Source: CAZDET01 sp964504335 (GTDB lineage Bacteria; Bacteroidota; Bacteroidia; Chitinophagales; Saprospiraceae). Taken from it: 13,930 bases of DNA. The notes below the pieces were generated by a model. It ran no database searches. It was not told the DNA's origin and saw nothing but the letters and a program-made list of their open reading frames with translations. The DNA is taken from positions 1 to 13,930 of the forward strand of contig CAZDET010000097.1 in NCBI GenBank assembly GCA_964504335.1. Reading direction: 5' to 3'. Shown one piece after another: positions 6,558 through 12,877 of the stretch. How positions within the stretch are numbered: the stretch's first letter is position 1; each line of letters begins with the position of its first letter. A program made the position numbers and the translations under genes.

Positions 6558-6683
6558 TTACGACTTTTTTCTGATCCTGCTCAGTCGGGTTTGAGTCACA
6601 CCGATCATGGATGCTATATAGCTGAGTAGAAATTTCTCGAGTATTTTGGGATTCGTTTCTACGATGTATTGCATATTAGTACT
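6558..6683 (-). pseudogene. Crp/Fnr family transcriptional regulator, C-terminal HTH remnant
   Basis: The frame on the minus strand is open from 6683 to TAA at 6558-6560. From an internal ATG at 6674 it gives 38 residues ending in LSYIASMIGVTQTRLSRIRK plus KS. This is the end of the winged helix-turn-helix of Crp/Fnr regulators as found in Bacteroidota (x-Y-I-A-S-x-x-G-I/V-T-x-x-x-L-S-R-I-R-K). The preceding ETNPKILEKF also matches the segment before the recognition helix. The cyclic-nucleotide-like sensor domain (about 130 residues) is absent. An in-frame TAA occurs at 6684-6686, and closing the assembly gap as suggested by the duplicated ends does not restore the frame. I therefore read it as a remnant, although a sequence error or misjoin at the gap cannot be excluded. 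Confidence 0.75.
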
Positions 6684-6696
6684 TTACCATTTTTGT

Positions 6697-6796
6697 NNNN
6701 NNNNNNNNNNNNNNNNNNNNNNNNNNNNNNNNNNNNNNNNNNNNNNNNNNNNNNNNNNNNNNNNNNNNNNNNNNNNNNNNNNNNNNNNNNNNNNNN
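6697..6796. other. Assembly gap (100 N)
   Basis: Exactly 100 N separate two contigs. The 55 bases before the gap (6642-6696) are repeated exactly after it (6797-6851). Frames that translate through the N run are meaningless. Confidence 0.99.
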
Positions 6797-6920
6797 TATT
6801 TTGGGATTCGTTTCTACGATGTATTGCATATTAGTACTTTACCATTTTTGTATTTTATTAATCTGGCATTTATTTACTCCTAAAAATTAGATACTTAACA
6901 AGAATTACCATTAACTTTAA

Positions 6921-6980
6921 TTGGCACATTAACTCACCGGCCCATCTATCAGAATATCCAATTGGCACATCGACTCGTTA
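6921..6980 (+). repeat. Dispersed intergenic repeat, copy C (CACATT-type words)
   Basis: This is a short copy of the array at 1841-2032, beginning TTGGCACATT and containing CATCTATCAGAATATC and ATCAGAATATCCAATTGGC exactly as there. It fills the spacer just past the end of the downstream glycosyltransferase gene. Its presence on this side of the gap supports both contigs coming from the same genome. Confidence 0.55.
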
Positions 6981-7928
6981 TCAAATTGACTCATTGATAA
7001 ATTCATCATTCGCTATCAACTTCAGCGCCGTATACAGCATCCCCACTCGCTTGGCCGCTTTGCGGAAGGAATCGATGAGCCAATTTTGAAGATAATAATC
7101 CGAGCCGAGGAGCCGGAAGGAATTGCGCAATGCATCGATGGAGGTGAGCACAATGAGAGTGAGGGCTATGCCGATCAAATTGAGGGGATGGGAAGAGGTG
7201 AGGCCGCTCGTCACGCGATCGCGGCCAAGGGCATAAGCGGCTTTGAAAAACCAATCCAGTTCGAGTTTGTAGGTGGCGACGACGTGGTCCATGCGGAAAT
7301 CGGGGTTGATGCCGATGGGAATGCCCTCCTGCCGCAGACGCACTTGTAATTCGGTTTCTTCGGCGTAGCCGACTTTGTTGCCGATCATGCCGATATCGGG
7401 ATCGAAGCCGCCGTAGCGTTCCAGCAGGTCTTTGCGCATCACCATGATGCCGCCGGAGACGTACTCGCCCTTGGGCAAAGTGGTGATGGTAGTGAACGGC
7501 ATCACGTTGCTGCCGTAGGCGTCCTTGTACCAGTAGGGCTTGCCGTATTTATACCAGGGGGTGTAGTAGCCACCGAAAAAGAGATAGTCGGTGTGGTCGA
7601 TGGTGTAGAGGGCCTGTTCGACGAAGTCGGGAGCGGCCCTGGCGTCGTCGTCGAGGTAGCAGAGCCACTTGGTGGTGGCTTTCTGGAAGGCAAGGTTGCG
7701 GGCGTAGCTGAGGCCCTGCCGGGATTCGGTATAGACCGCGAAGTGGGGAAAGGCCTCCCGAAAGCTTTCAGCTACTTCCAGGGTATCGTCCGAACTGTTG
7801 TTATTGACCACCAGGACTTCAAATTCCTCCCTTGGGACCGTCTGCGTGGTCAGGGATTCCAGGCAGCTCCGCACAAATTCGGAGCGGTTGTAGGTACAAA
7901 TCAGGATCGAGATACGCGCAGTAGACAT
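6981..7928 (-). CDS. Family 2 glycosyltransferase, last gene of the glycan operon
   Basis: The product has 315 residues. It has the GT-A fold start ISILICTYNR (6-15) and VVNNNSSDDT (40-49). The DxD-type metal/nucleotide site is LDDDAR (92-97), the acceptor-loop acidic pair is in GYAEETELQVRL (187-198), and MDHVV (213-217) supplies the late histidine. A hydrophobic segment around 248-264 (LNLIGIALTLIVLTSI) suggests membrane association after the catalytic domain. It likely transfers a sugar from a nucleotide-sugar donor to a lipid-linked acceptor at the inner face of the cytoplasmic membrane. Donor and linkage cannot be read from sequence. The ATG at 7928 lies 10 bp past the flippase stop, so it is translated from the same message. 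It is GC-rich like its operon and intact. Confidence 0.9.
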   Translation of the reverse strand: MSTARISILICTYNRSEFVRSCLESLTTQTVPREEFEVLVVNNNSSDDTLEVAESFREAFPHFAVYTESRQGLSYARNLAFQKATTKWLCYLDDDARAAPDFVEQALYTIDHTDYLFFGGYYTPWYKYGKPYWYKDAYGSNVMPFTTITTLPKGEYVSGGIMVMRKDLLERYGGFDPDIGMIGNKVGYAEETELQVRLRQEGIPIGINPDFRMDHVVATYKLELDWFFKAAYALGRDRVTSGLTSSHPLNLIGIALTLIVLTSIDALRNSFRLLGSDYYLQNWLIDSFRKAAKRVGMLYTALKLIANDEFINESI

Positions 7929-7938
7929 GAGCAGCTAA

Positions 7939-9447
7939 TTACTTCGAACGGGGTCGAATGTACGCAATCAGTTGTTGAAATAAGCGATTGGCATCCTCGG
8001 AAATGCCGAGCAGCAGGGTACCCGCACCAAACAGAAGGGTGAACAGCCCGCCGCGCAGGAGAAGGCTCCAGAAAGGCGGCAGCACCAGCGGTAGCCAAGA
8101 TACCAGCAGGATGCCCCCAATGGCCAATGGCAGAATGAGCCCCATTTTGCCGCTGAAGGGCAACATCCCCAGGCGAATCCAGAGAAAACCCAGCTTGAGT
8201 AAATTGAAGACGGTCAGGGAAATGAAGTAGGCCCAGGCGGCGCCGATAATGCCCCATTCCCAGTGGCCCACAAAATGGTAGAGCAAGCCGATTTGCACGA
8301 TGCCCAGCACGATCGCAAACCACAGATCCCACTGGTAGTAGCGGCTCAGACTCAAGATTTGGGAGTTGATGCCGGTCGCCAGATCGATGAGCGATGCCGC
8401 ACCGATGATGTAAATGATCTCGATACCGCCAAGGTATTTCTCACCATTTGGCATGAGGGCAAAGAGGTCATTTGCTACCACCACTACCCCACCGTACAGC
8501 AGCATGCCAATCAGGAATTGATGTTTGGCAGCGCGTTGGTACAAGTCGCGCACCTCGCCCCAGCGTTCCTTTTGCACCGCCTCGGCGGTGATCGCAGAAA
8601 GAATCGCTTCGATGGAACGACCGGGAATGGCAATAGCGATGGCAATAAAAAAGGCAATGCCAAAGACAGCCGTTTCCTCCAATCCGCCCTCCCCAATCAA
8701 ATCGGGCAGGATGGCCGAAGCCAGGTTGGTTCGGATGGAGGCCGCAAAACTGCCAATCCACATGAAAAAGCCAAAGGAGAGCAATTCCAGACGCAAGGGC
8801 CGAGTAAACACCGACCAATCGACGCGCCACCGCAGGTGGCCGAAGCGCCGAATGTACAGCAGCAATCCCACTGTGGGGATACCGAACACCACCAGCAGCC
8901 CGGCGTACAACCATTCCTGCCGGATCAGTTGGTAAAAGAAGAATAGAACCAACGCAATTTGCCCCAGCTTGACGACGACCTGCTCGTACAAATAGGGCAC
9001 CGTGATGCGCATGAAATTCTTGGGGTAGTAATATAAGATCGTGTTGAGCGCCATGATCAGGCCGAGGGGAAATACGATCCAGAGGTATTGCTGCAGCAAC
9101 GGCTCCTGGGCCGCCCGGTAGGATTCGTAGTACGATCGCAGCGGCAGAAAAACCAGCGCCAACAAGGCCGCTCCCACCAAGGGAATCAGCAGTAGAAAGG
9201 CAAGGTAGCCGTGGTGCTGCTGCTCCTCACTGCGAAAGCGGGGGAAGTAGCGGATCACCATATTCGCCGCCCCAAACAACAGGAAGGTAGAAAGCAGGAG
9301 CGCACGACTGAGTAGAGTCTGCCACAGGCCATACTCCGCCTTGCTCAACACGGCCGGATAGAGGAAAATGGTGCTGAGTGCACCGATGAGAATGCCCGAA
9401 TAGGCGACCAGACTTGCCTTGATACTCTGTCGTTGTACGACGCCCAT
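7939..9447 (-). CDS. Wzx-like polysaccharide flippase (MOP/MATE exporter superfamily)
   Basis: The product has 502 residues and is strongly hydrophobic, with about 12-14 membrane segments. It begins with the typical family opening: QRQSIKASLVAYSGILIGAL, then FLYPAVLSKAEYGLWQTLLS, where the L-x-x-x-E-Y-G-x-W pattern is the usual loop after helix 1. NMVIRYFPRF follows. The length matches Wzx/RfbX O-unit flippases (450-510). It would translocate an undecaprenyl-linked oligosaccharide across the inner membrane. It sits between two GT2 genes, 16 bp after one stop and 10 bp before the next start, so co-expression is expected. No Wzy polymerase or Wzz-like gene is in the window, so whether the product is a polymer or a single unit is unknown. 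The ATG at 9447 is the natural start. Confidence 0.88.
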   Translation of the reverse strand: MGVVQRQSIKASLVAYSGILIGALSTIFLYPAVLSKAEYGLWQTLLSRALLLSTFLLFGAANMVIRYFPRFRSEEQQHHGYLAFLLLIPLVGAALLALVFLPLRSYYESYRAAQEPLLQQYLWIVFPLGLIMALNTILYYYPKNFMRITVPYLYEQVVVKLGQIALVLFFFYQLIRQEWLYAGLLVVFGIPTVGLLLYIRRFGHLRWRVDWSVFTRPLRLELLSFGFFMWIGSFAASIRTNLASAILPDLIGEGGLEETAVFGIAFFIAIAIAIPGRSIEAILSAITAEAVQKERWGEVRDLYQRAAKHQFLIGMLLYGGVVVVANDLFALMPNGEKYLGGIEIIYIIGAASLIDLATGINSQILSLSRYYQWDLWFAIVLGIVQIGLLYHFVGHWEWGIIGAAWAYFISLTVFNLLKLGFLWIRLGMLPFSGKMGLILPLAIGGILLVSWLPLVLPPFWSLLLRGGLFTLLFGAGTLLLGISEDANRLFQQLIAYIRPRSK

Positions 9448-9463
9448 GAATCAGTAAACGGTT

Positions 9464-10513
9464 TTATCGGCCACACCAGCGCGCTAGCATCGGAAGATTT
9501 TTCACAGTATGCAGTGCAATCTGCCACTTGCCGGTCAGCGATGGGTGCAACGGATGCTTCCAGTGCTTTATCAAAAAATCGGGCCGCAAATGGTTGTGCT
9601 TTCGCTGAAAGACGCCCAACCACAGGGTCTGCATTACCGAGCGGAACAGGGCTGGATCGTACGTTTGCATTTTATCGTTATGTGCAATTAGCCGCTTCAG
9701 CCAATCTGCGGCGGCCAGCGCAGCGGCCTCGTCGATTCGGGTCGGGGCCATCGTCTGACCGATCACTCGGTGTATGTGCAATTGCTCTGGAGTAGGCTGC
9801 ACCCCCCACGCACGCAATTGCCGTTCGTGCACCCTAGTTACTGTTTCCAGTTGCTGCTGCAATTTGGTGGCACTGATACTGCCTCCGTGTACGCGGTAGT
9901 CGAGCAAGGGTTCCGGTAAATTGGCGATTGGTCCATGCGCACTGAGTCGTACCCACAAATCGTAATCCTGAGCGGCGTAAAGCTGCTCGTTGAAGCCTTC
10001 TCGGCGGGCCAGGTCGGTTTTCATCATCACCAGCGGATGCACGAAACTGTTGCGGAAGAGCTGCCAGATACGCAGTTCGGCATCGGTTTCGGGCAATCGA
10101 TTGATTCGAATGCGCCTGCCGTCGCCATCGACGTTGCGGCAGGCAGCACCTAACAATATAGTCTCGGGGTGGCGTTCGAAATAGGCGAGCTGCCGCTCGA
10201 GGCGCTGCGGGTAGGCGACATCGTCGGCATCCATGCGGGCCAATAGGGGGGCGCGGGCGGCCAGGAGTCCACGGTTGAGACTGGCCGTCAGCCCCCGGTT
10301 TTCGGCATTGCGCAATATCCGGATGCGTTCGTCGGTGTAGGTGTCCAGGAGCTCGGGGGTTGCATCGGTGGAAGCATCGTCGATAATCAGAAATTCGAAA
10401 TCCGTCCACGTTTGCCCGAGAATACTATCGATGGCCGGCCGCAGGTAGCGGGCCCCGTTGTGAACGGAGAGGAGTACGCTGACGGCCGGAATATGCTCGA
10501 TTTTACTGTCCAA
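9464..10513 (-). CDS. Family 2 glycosyltransferase (WaaE/SpsA-like), TTG start
   Basis: The product has 349 residues. The GT-A domain is clear: VSVLLSVHNGARYLRPAIDS (11-30), then ILGQTWTDFEFLIIDDASTD (31-50), the DxD motif in ARMDADDVAYPQRL (92-105), VHPLVMM (158-164), and the catalytic-base region QDYDLWVRL (182-190), then YRVHGGSIS (206-214). It lacks membrane segments and so is probably peripheral. The C-terminal third (about 215-349) is helical and basic. The only usable start is a TTG at 10513, because the frame has no ATG or GTG before the conserved domain. That start overlaps the end of the toroid gene by 11 nt, which implies translational coupling. Its sugar donor is not predictable. 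Confidence 0.88.
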   Translation of the reverse strand: MDSKIEHIPAVSVLLSVHNGARYLRPAIDSILGQTWTDFEFLIIDDASTDATPELLDTYTDERIRILRNAENRGLTASLNRGLLAARAPLLARMDADDVAYPQRLERQLAYFERHPETILLGAACRNVDGDGRRIRINRLPETDAELRIWQLFRNSFVHPLVMMKTDLARREGFNEQLYAAQDYDLWVRLSAHGPIANLPEPLLDYRVHGGSISATKLQQQLETVTRVHERQLRAWGVQPTPEQLHIHRVIGQTMAPTRIDEAAALAAADWLKRLIAHNDKMQTYDPALFRSVMQTLWLGVFQRKHNHLRPDFLIKHWKHPLHPSLTGKWQIALHTVKNLPMLARWCGR

Positions 10514-11681
10514 GGCCGACGGTGTATTGTACTTTTTTCCAATAGCCCTTCACCAAATTCGCGCCGGCCGTCCGGCGGAAGCGGGAGGCGTATTGCGCTT
10601 CGGCACCTCGATCCGCATCGCTGAGGGTATGCTCGGTTTTGTTCCAGGGGCGGTGCCAGCCCATGCTTAATGCCCGATTGAAGCGCCAGGGTATCTGTTG
10701 CAATTCGGGCTCATCGGTCAGGATTTCGGCCAACAGAGCCAGCGTGTGGAGCCGAAACCAGGTAGCGAAGGCCGTCGACACGTTGCGGCCCGCCCGCGTA
10801 GCCGGTATCCCCATATGGTCTTGCGGCTGATTGCGCTTGTAGGGAAAACCGCCGTCGGGCTGCTGGATATTCCGAAGTAGCTGATAGGTCTTGCGCAACG
10901 CAAAACGGATATCCGCCCGCCGGTAGTCGAAAAGCTTATAGCAATTGACCAGTATGTCCACTGCATCCACATCCTCACAAGCTCCGCCGCCTCCGGTAGG
11001 CGCGAAGCCGCCATCCCAGTGCTGCAGCGTCAGGGTGGTGTCCACCAGTGCCTTGTGGTACGGCAAGGGATGTTGCTCGTAGTAATAGACGAGCAACTGA
11101 TGGTAGCCGCCGCACATAGCCTGAAAGGGCGAGCAGTAGCCGTTGGTCCCCCACAAACCGGAGGATGGGTCCATTTCGGCATCGTGCCAGTCGAACCACC
11201 GCTGCAGCGCCGCGGCGGCACCGGGGTGTTGCTCGACATCCCGCAGGTAGACCAGCAGCTGACCGATAAACAACAAATTATTCCCCTCTAGCCAGGCGAC
11301 GCGCCAGTCCCGCTGGTCGAGCCACTGCTGGAGGTAATCGAGGTCGCAGTAGGCGTGCGCGAAGCGCAGCGGATGGCGGGGCCGTACTTCAAACTGCTGT
11401 AGCAACGGCAATACCGTGCAGGCTAGATGATGAAGGAGGTGTTCGCGTTGGTCGACGGGAAACTCCTGGATTTCCGGACCGATAAACTGCCCGCTCTCCG
11501 GGTCTTGCGTCCCCAGGATGAAATCGCTGGCGGCCTCCGGCAGTTCGTTGAGTTGCCCCAGGTAGTACTGCCCCATCAGGGCGTAGCAAGTGCCGTAGAG
11601 CGTGACGTTGCCCCCGGGTACGGAGGCGTATTGCCCATCTAGCTGCACGGAATGCCAGAAAGTATCCAGATCGTAAGTCAT
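10503..11681 (-). CDS. Alpha/alpha-toroid protein of the terpene cyclase/prenyltransferase-like fold, within a glycan operon
   Basis: The product has 392 residues with no signal peptide and no membrane segments. It contains repeated Q-x-x-D/S-G-x-F/W motifs of the squalene-cyclase/prenyltransferase-beta toroid: TQDPESGQF (58-66), MDPSSGLWGTNG (170-181), LQHWDGGFAPTG (219-230) and QQPDGGFPYKR (273-283). The segment GGGGACEDVDAVDIL (230-244) is the most conserved-looking. It places Cys235 and Asp237, Asp239 and Asp242 together where toroid enzymes carry catalytic or metal residues, but it is not the D-x-D-D of class II cyclases. CGGYHQLLVYY (190-200) carries a histidine. The gene starts with an ATGA overlap with the methyltransferase stop and ends inside the next gene's start. 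Role unknown. A polysaccharide-modifying toroid (lyase or hydrolase) or an isoprenoid-lipid enzyme are both open. Confidence 0.7.
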   Translation of the reverse strand: MTYDLDTFWHSVQLDGQYASVPGGNVTLYGTCYALMGQYYLGQLNELPEAASDFILGTQDPESGQFIGPEIQEFPVDQREHLLHHLACTVLPLLQQFEVRPRHPLRFAHAYCDLDYLQQWLDQRDWRVAWLEGNNLLFIGQLLVYLRDVEQHPGAAAALQRWFDWHDAEMDPSSGLWGTNGYCSPFQAMCGGYHQLLVYYYEQHPLPYHKALVDTTLTLQHWDGGFAPTGGGGACEDVDAVDILVNCYKLFDYRRADIRFALRKTYQLLRNIQQPDGGFPYKRNQPQDHMGIPATRAGRNVSTAFATWFRLHTLALLAEILTDEPELQQIPWRFNRALSMGWHRPWNKTEHTLSDADRGAEAQYASRFRRTAGANLVKGYWKKVQYTVGLGQ

Positions 11682-12448
11682 TGGCTATTGTTCGATTCGG
11701 CCAGATCTTCGTTTAAAAAAACGAGCAGTTCGCCGCGTACGGACAAGCTGAAATTATACGCATCCAATGCCCGGAATACGGCTTTGCTCGCACCACGGCG
11801 CTTGCGGTCGTGCAATTCGATGAAGATGCACTTGGTGCGGGGCAGCCACGATTCGTAATGGCGTTCAAACACCTCCCGCTCGCTGCCTTCGATGTCCATT
11901 TTGAGGATGTCGATGGTTTCCCAGCCGCGTTCCTCCAGGATAGCATTAATGGAGGTGGCCTGAAAACTATTGGGCGTATCATCGGGCACCTCTTCAACCA
12001 TGAATCCGTAGTGGCCATAACCCGCATCGACAATCTGTAGGCTGGAGGGGCGATTCCACAAGCCCGTTTGCAGGGCGTGTACATTCGGATACGCCTGGAT
12101 GTTGCGCTGCAGCAGTTCAAAATTTCCCGCATCCGGTTCGATGGCGACGATCTCCGCCTGCGGGAACTGCGTGGCGAAGTAGGCCGAGGTAATCCCAACG
12201 TTCGCACCGGCATCAATGATCGTTCGCACTGGCCGGACCGCCCGCAGCCGATCGACCAGTTGATACTCCTCATCCACCAGTACTTGCTCGAAGGTCGGCC
12301 CGTCGGAAGTATGCGGCCGCAGGAAAACAGGCTGTCCGTGGCCCGGCACCACTACCCGCCCGGCCCCGCCGTACCGGATTTGGTAAAACAGGCGCGATCC
12401 CGCCAGCGGGCCGAACCGGTTCACGTATTTGATCCAACTGGTAATCAT
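11678..12448 (-). CDS. FkbM family SAM-dependent methyltransferase, first gene of the glycan operon
   Basis: The product has 256 residues. The Rossmann methyltransferase core is seen as IIDAGANVGITSAYFATQFP (77-96, motif I), IVAIEPDAGNFELLQRN (100-116, acidic end of strand 2), and ETIDILKMDIEGSEREVFER (177-196, the FkbM hallmark K-M-D-I-E-G-S-E). CIFIELHD (207-214) follows. FkbM members O-methylate hydroxyls of sugars or secondary metabolites and are frequent in polysaccharide clusters, so a sugar O-methylation is the likely role. The start ATG at 12448 is preceded by AAGGA directly next to it. The stop overlaps the next ATG by 4 nt (ATGA). Because it is first in the operon, the promoter should lie in 12449-12700, where a perfect palindrome occurs at 12527-12544. 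Confidence 0.9.
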   Translation of the reverse strand: MITSWIKYVNRFGPLAGSRLFYQIRYGGAGRVVVPGHGQPVFLRPHTSDGPTFEQVLVDEEYQLVDRLRAVRPVRTIIDAGANVGITSAYFATQFPQAEIVAIEPDAGNFELLQRNIQAYPNVHALQTGLWNRPSSLQIVDAGYGHYGFMVEEVPDDTPNSFQATSINAILEERGWETIDILKMDIEGSEREVFERHYESWLPRTKCIFIELHDRKRRGASKAVFRALDAYNFSLSVRGELLVFLNEDLAESNNSQ

Positions 12449-12526
12449 TCCTTGACGTTAAAATTCGGGTTGAGGCTAAGGTAAAGGGATTAATTTATTC
12501 CCTTGAGCTCCGGAGAATTGATCGGC

Positions 12527-12544
12527 AGGTTATGGCCATAACCT
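12527..12544. promoter_or_regulatory. Perfect 18-bp palindrome upstream of the glycan operon (candidate operator)
   Basis: AGGTTATGGCCATAACCT is fully self-complementary, with no spacer, 79 bp upstream of the first operon start codon. A dimeric regulator would fit such a site. A near-palindrome, AAGGGATTAATTTATTCCCTT (about 12484-12504), lies between it and the gene. No -7 element of the Bacteroidota consensus on the minus strand was found nearby, so the promoter itself remains unplaced. The rest of 12449-12680 holds no gene I can support. Confidence 0.45.
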
Positions 12545-12681
12545 CAAATGATTAAACGCAAAACTTTCTCCTTTTGTGTCCGCATGTAAGTTTCCGGTTT
12601 CCGCCTCCCGGTAAATGGCCAGCTTATACGGGGAGTCCCCCCAACAGTGGGAAATTTGACGTTGGTGCACGAAGCCGGCCA

Positions 12682-12712
12682 TTGCAAAATCCGTCGAGAC
12701 ATTGTATCTTTG
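12682..12712 (+). promoter_or_regulatory. Bacteroidota-type promoter for tRNA-Arg
   Basis: TTG at 12682-12684, then 20 nt, then TATCTTTG at 12705-12712. This agrees fully with the Bacteroidota primary-sigma consensus (TTG, 17-23 nt, TAnnTTTG). The expected start of transcription is a few bases downstream, giving a leader of roughly 15 nt before the tRNA. Confidence 0.75.
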
Positions 12713-12734
12713 CGATTCCTTAGAAAAAGGGTAC

Positions 12735-12809
12735 GGTCTCGTAGTACAACGGATAGTATGCAGGTTTCCGGAGCCTGAGATCTAGGTTCGATTCCTAGCG
12801 AGACCACCA
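12735..12809 (+). tRNA. tRNA-Arg (anticodon CCG), CCA encoded
   Basis: The cloverleaf folds by eye. The acceptor stem GGTCTCG (12735-12741) pairs with CGAGACC (12799-12805). The D arm is GTAC/GTAT. The anticodon stem is CAGGT/GCCTG with loop TTCCGGA, giving anticodon CCG, which reads the arginine codon CGG. The T stem CTAGG/CCTAG encloses TTCGATT. The discriminator is A at 12806 and CCA follows at 12807-12809. Confidence 0.95.
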
Positions 12810-12812
12810 CTC

Positions 12813-12847
12813 AAAGCCCGTCCAGGACGCATGCCTGGATGGGCTTT
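12813..12847. terminator. Strong hairpin between convergent tRNA-Arg and SWIM-like gene (candidate bidirectional terminator)
   Basis: AAAGCCCGTCCAGG (12813-12826) pairs with CCTGGATGGGCTTT (12834-12847) over 14 bp, with a single G-T pair and a 7-nt loop. It begins 3 nt after the tRNA CCA and ends 30 nt before the stop codon of the convergent gene. A-rich and T-rich edges belong to the stem itself and no long U tract follows, so efficiency is uncertain. Confidence 0.7.
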
Positions 12848-12877
12848 CTCGTTCGGGCGGGTCTTCCGGCTGCTCGC

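Noticed and set aside
6646..6890. Two + strand ORFs spanning the N run
   Set aside because: They translate through undetermined bases and the duplicated 55-mer. They are products of the scaffold gap.
8263..8946. Long + strand ORF (227 codons) inside the flippase gene
   Set aside because: Antisense shadow in GC-rich DNA. The opposite frame has a clear multi-helix membrane protein and this one has no domain or start context.
12544..12810. Minus-strand ORF of 88 codons starting MVVSLGIEPRSQAPE
   Set aside because: It runs antisense through the tRNA-Arg gene and its promoter. The peptide is the familiar false translation of a tRNA complement.
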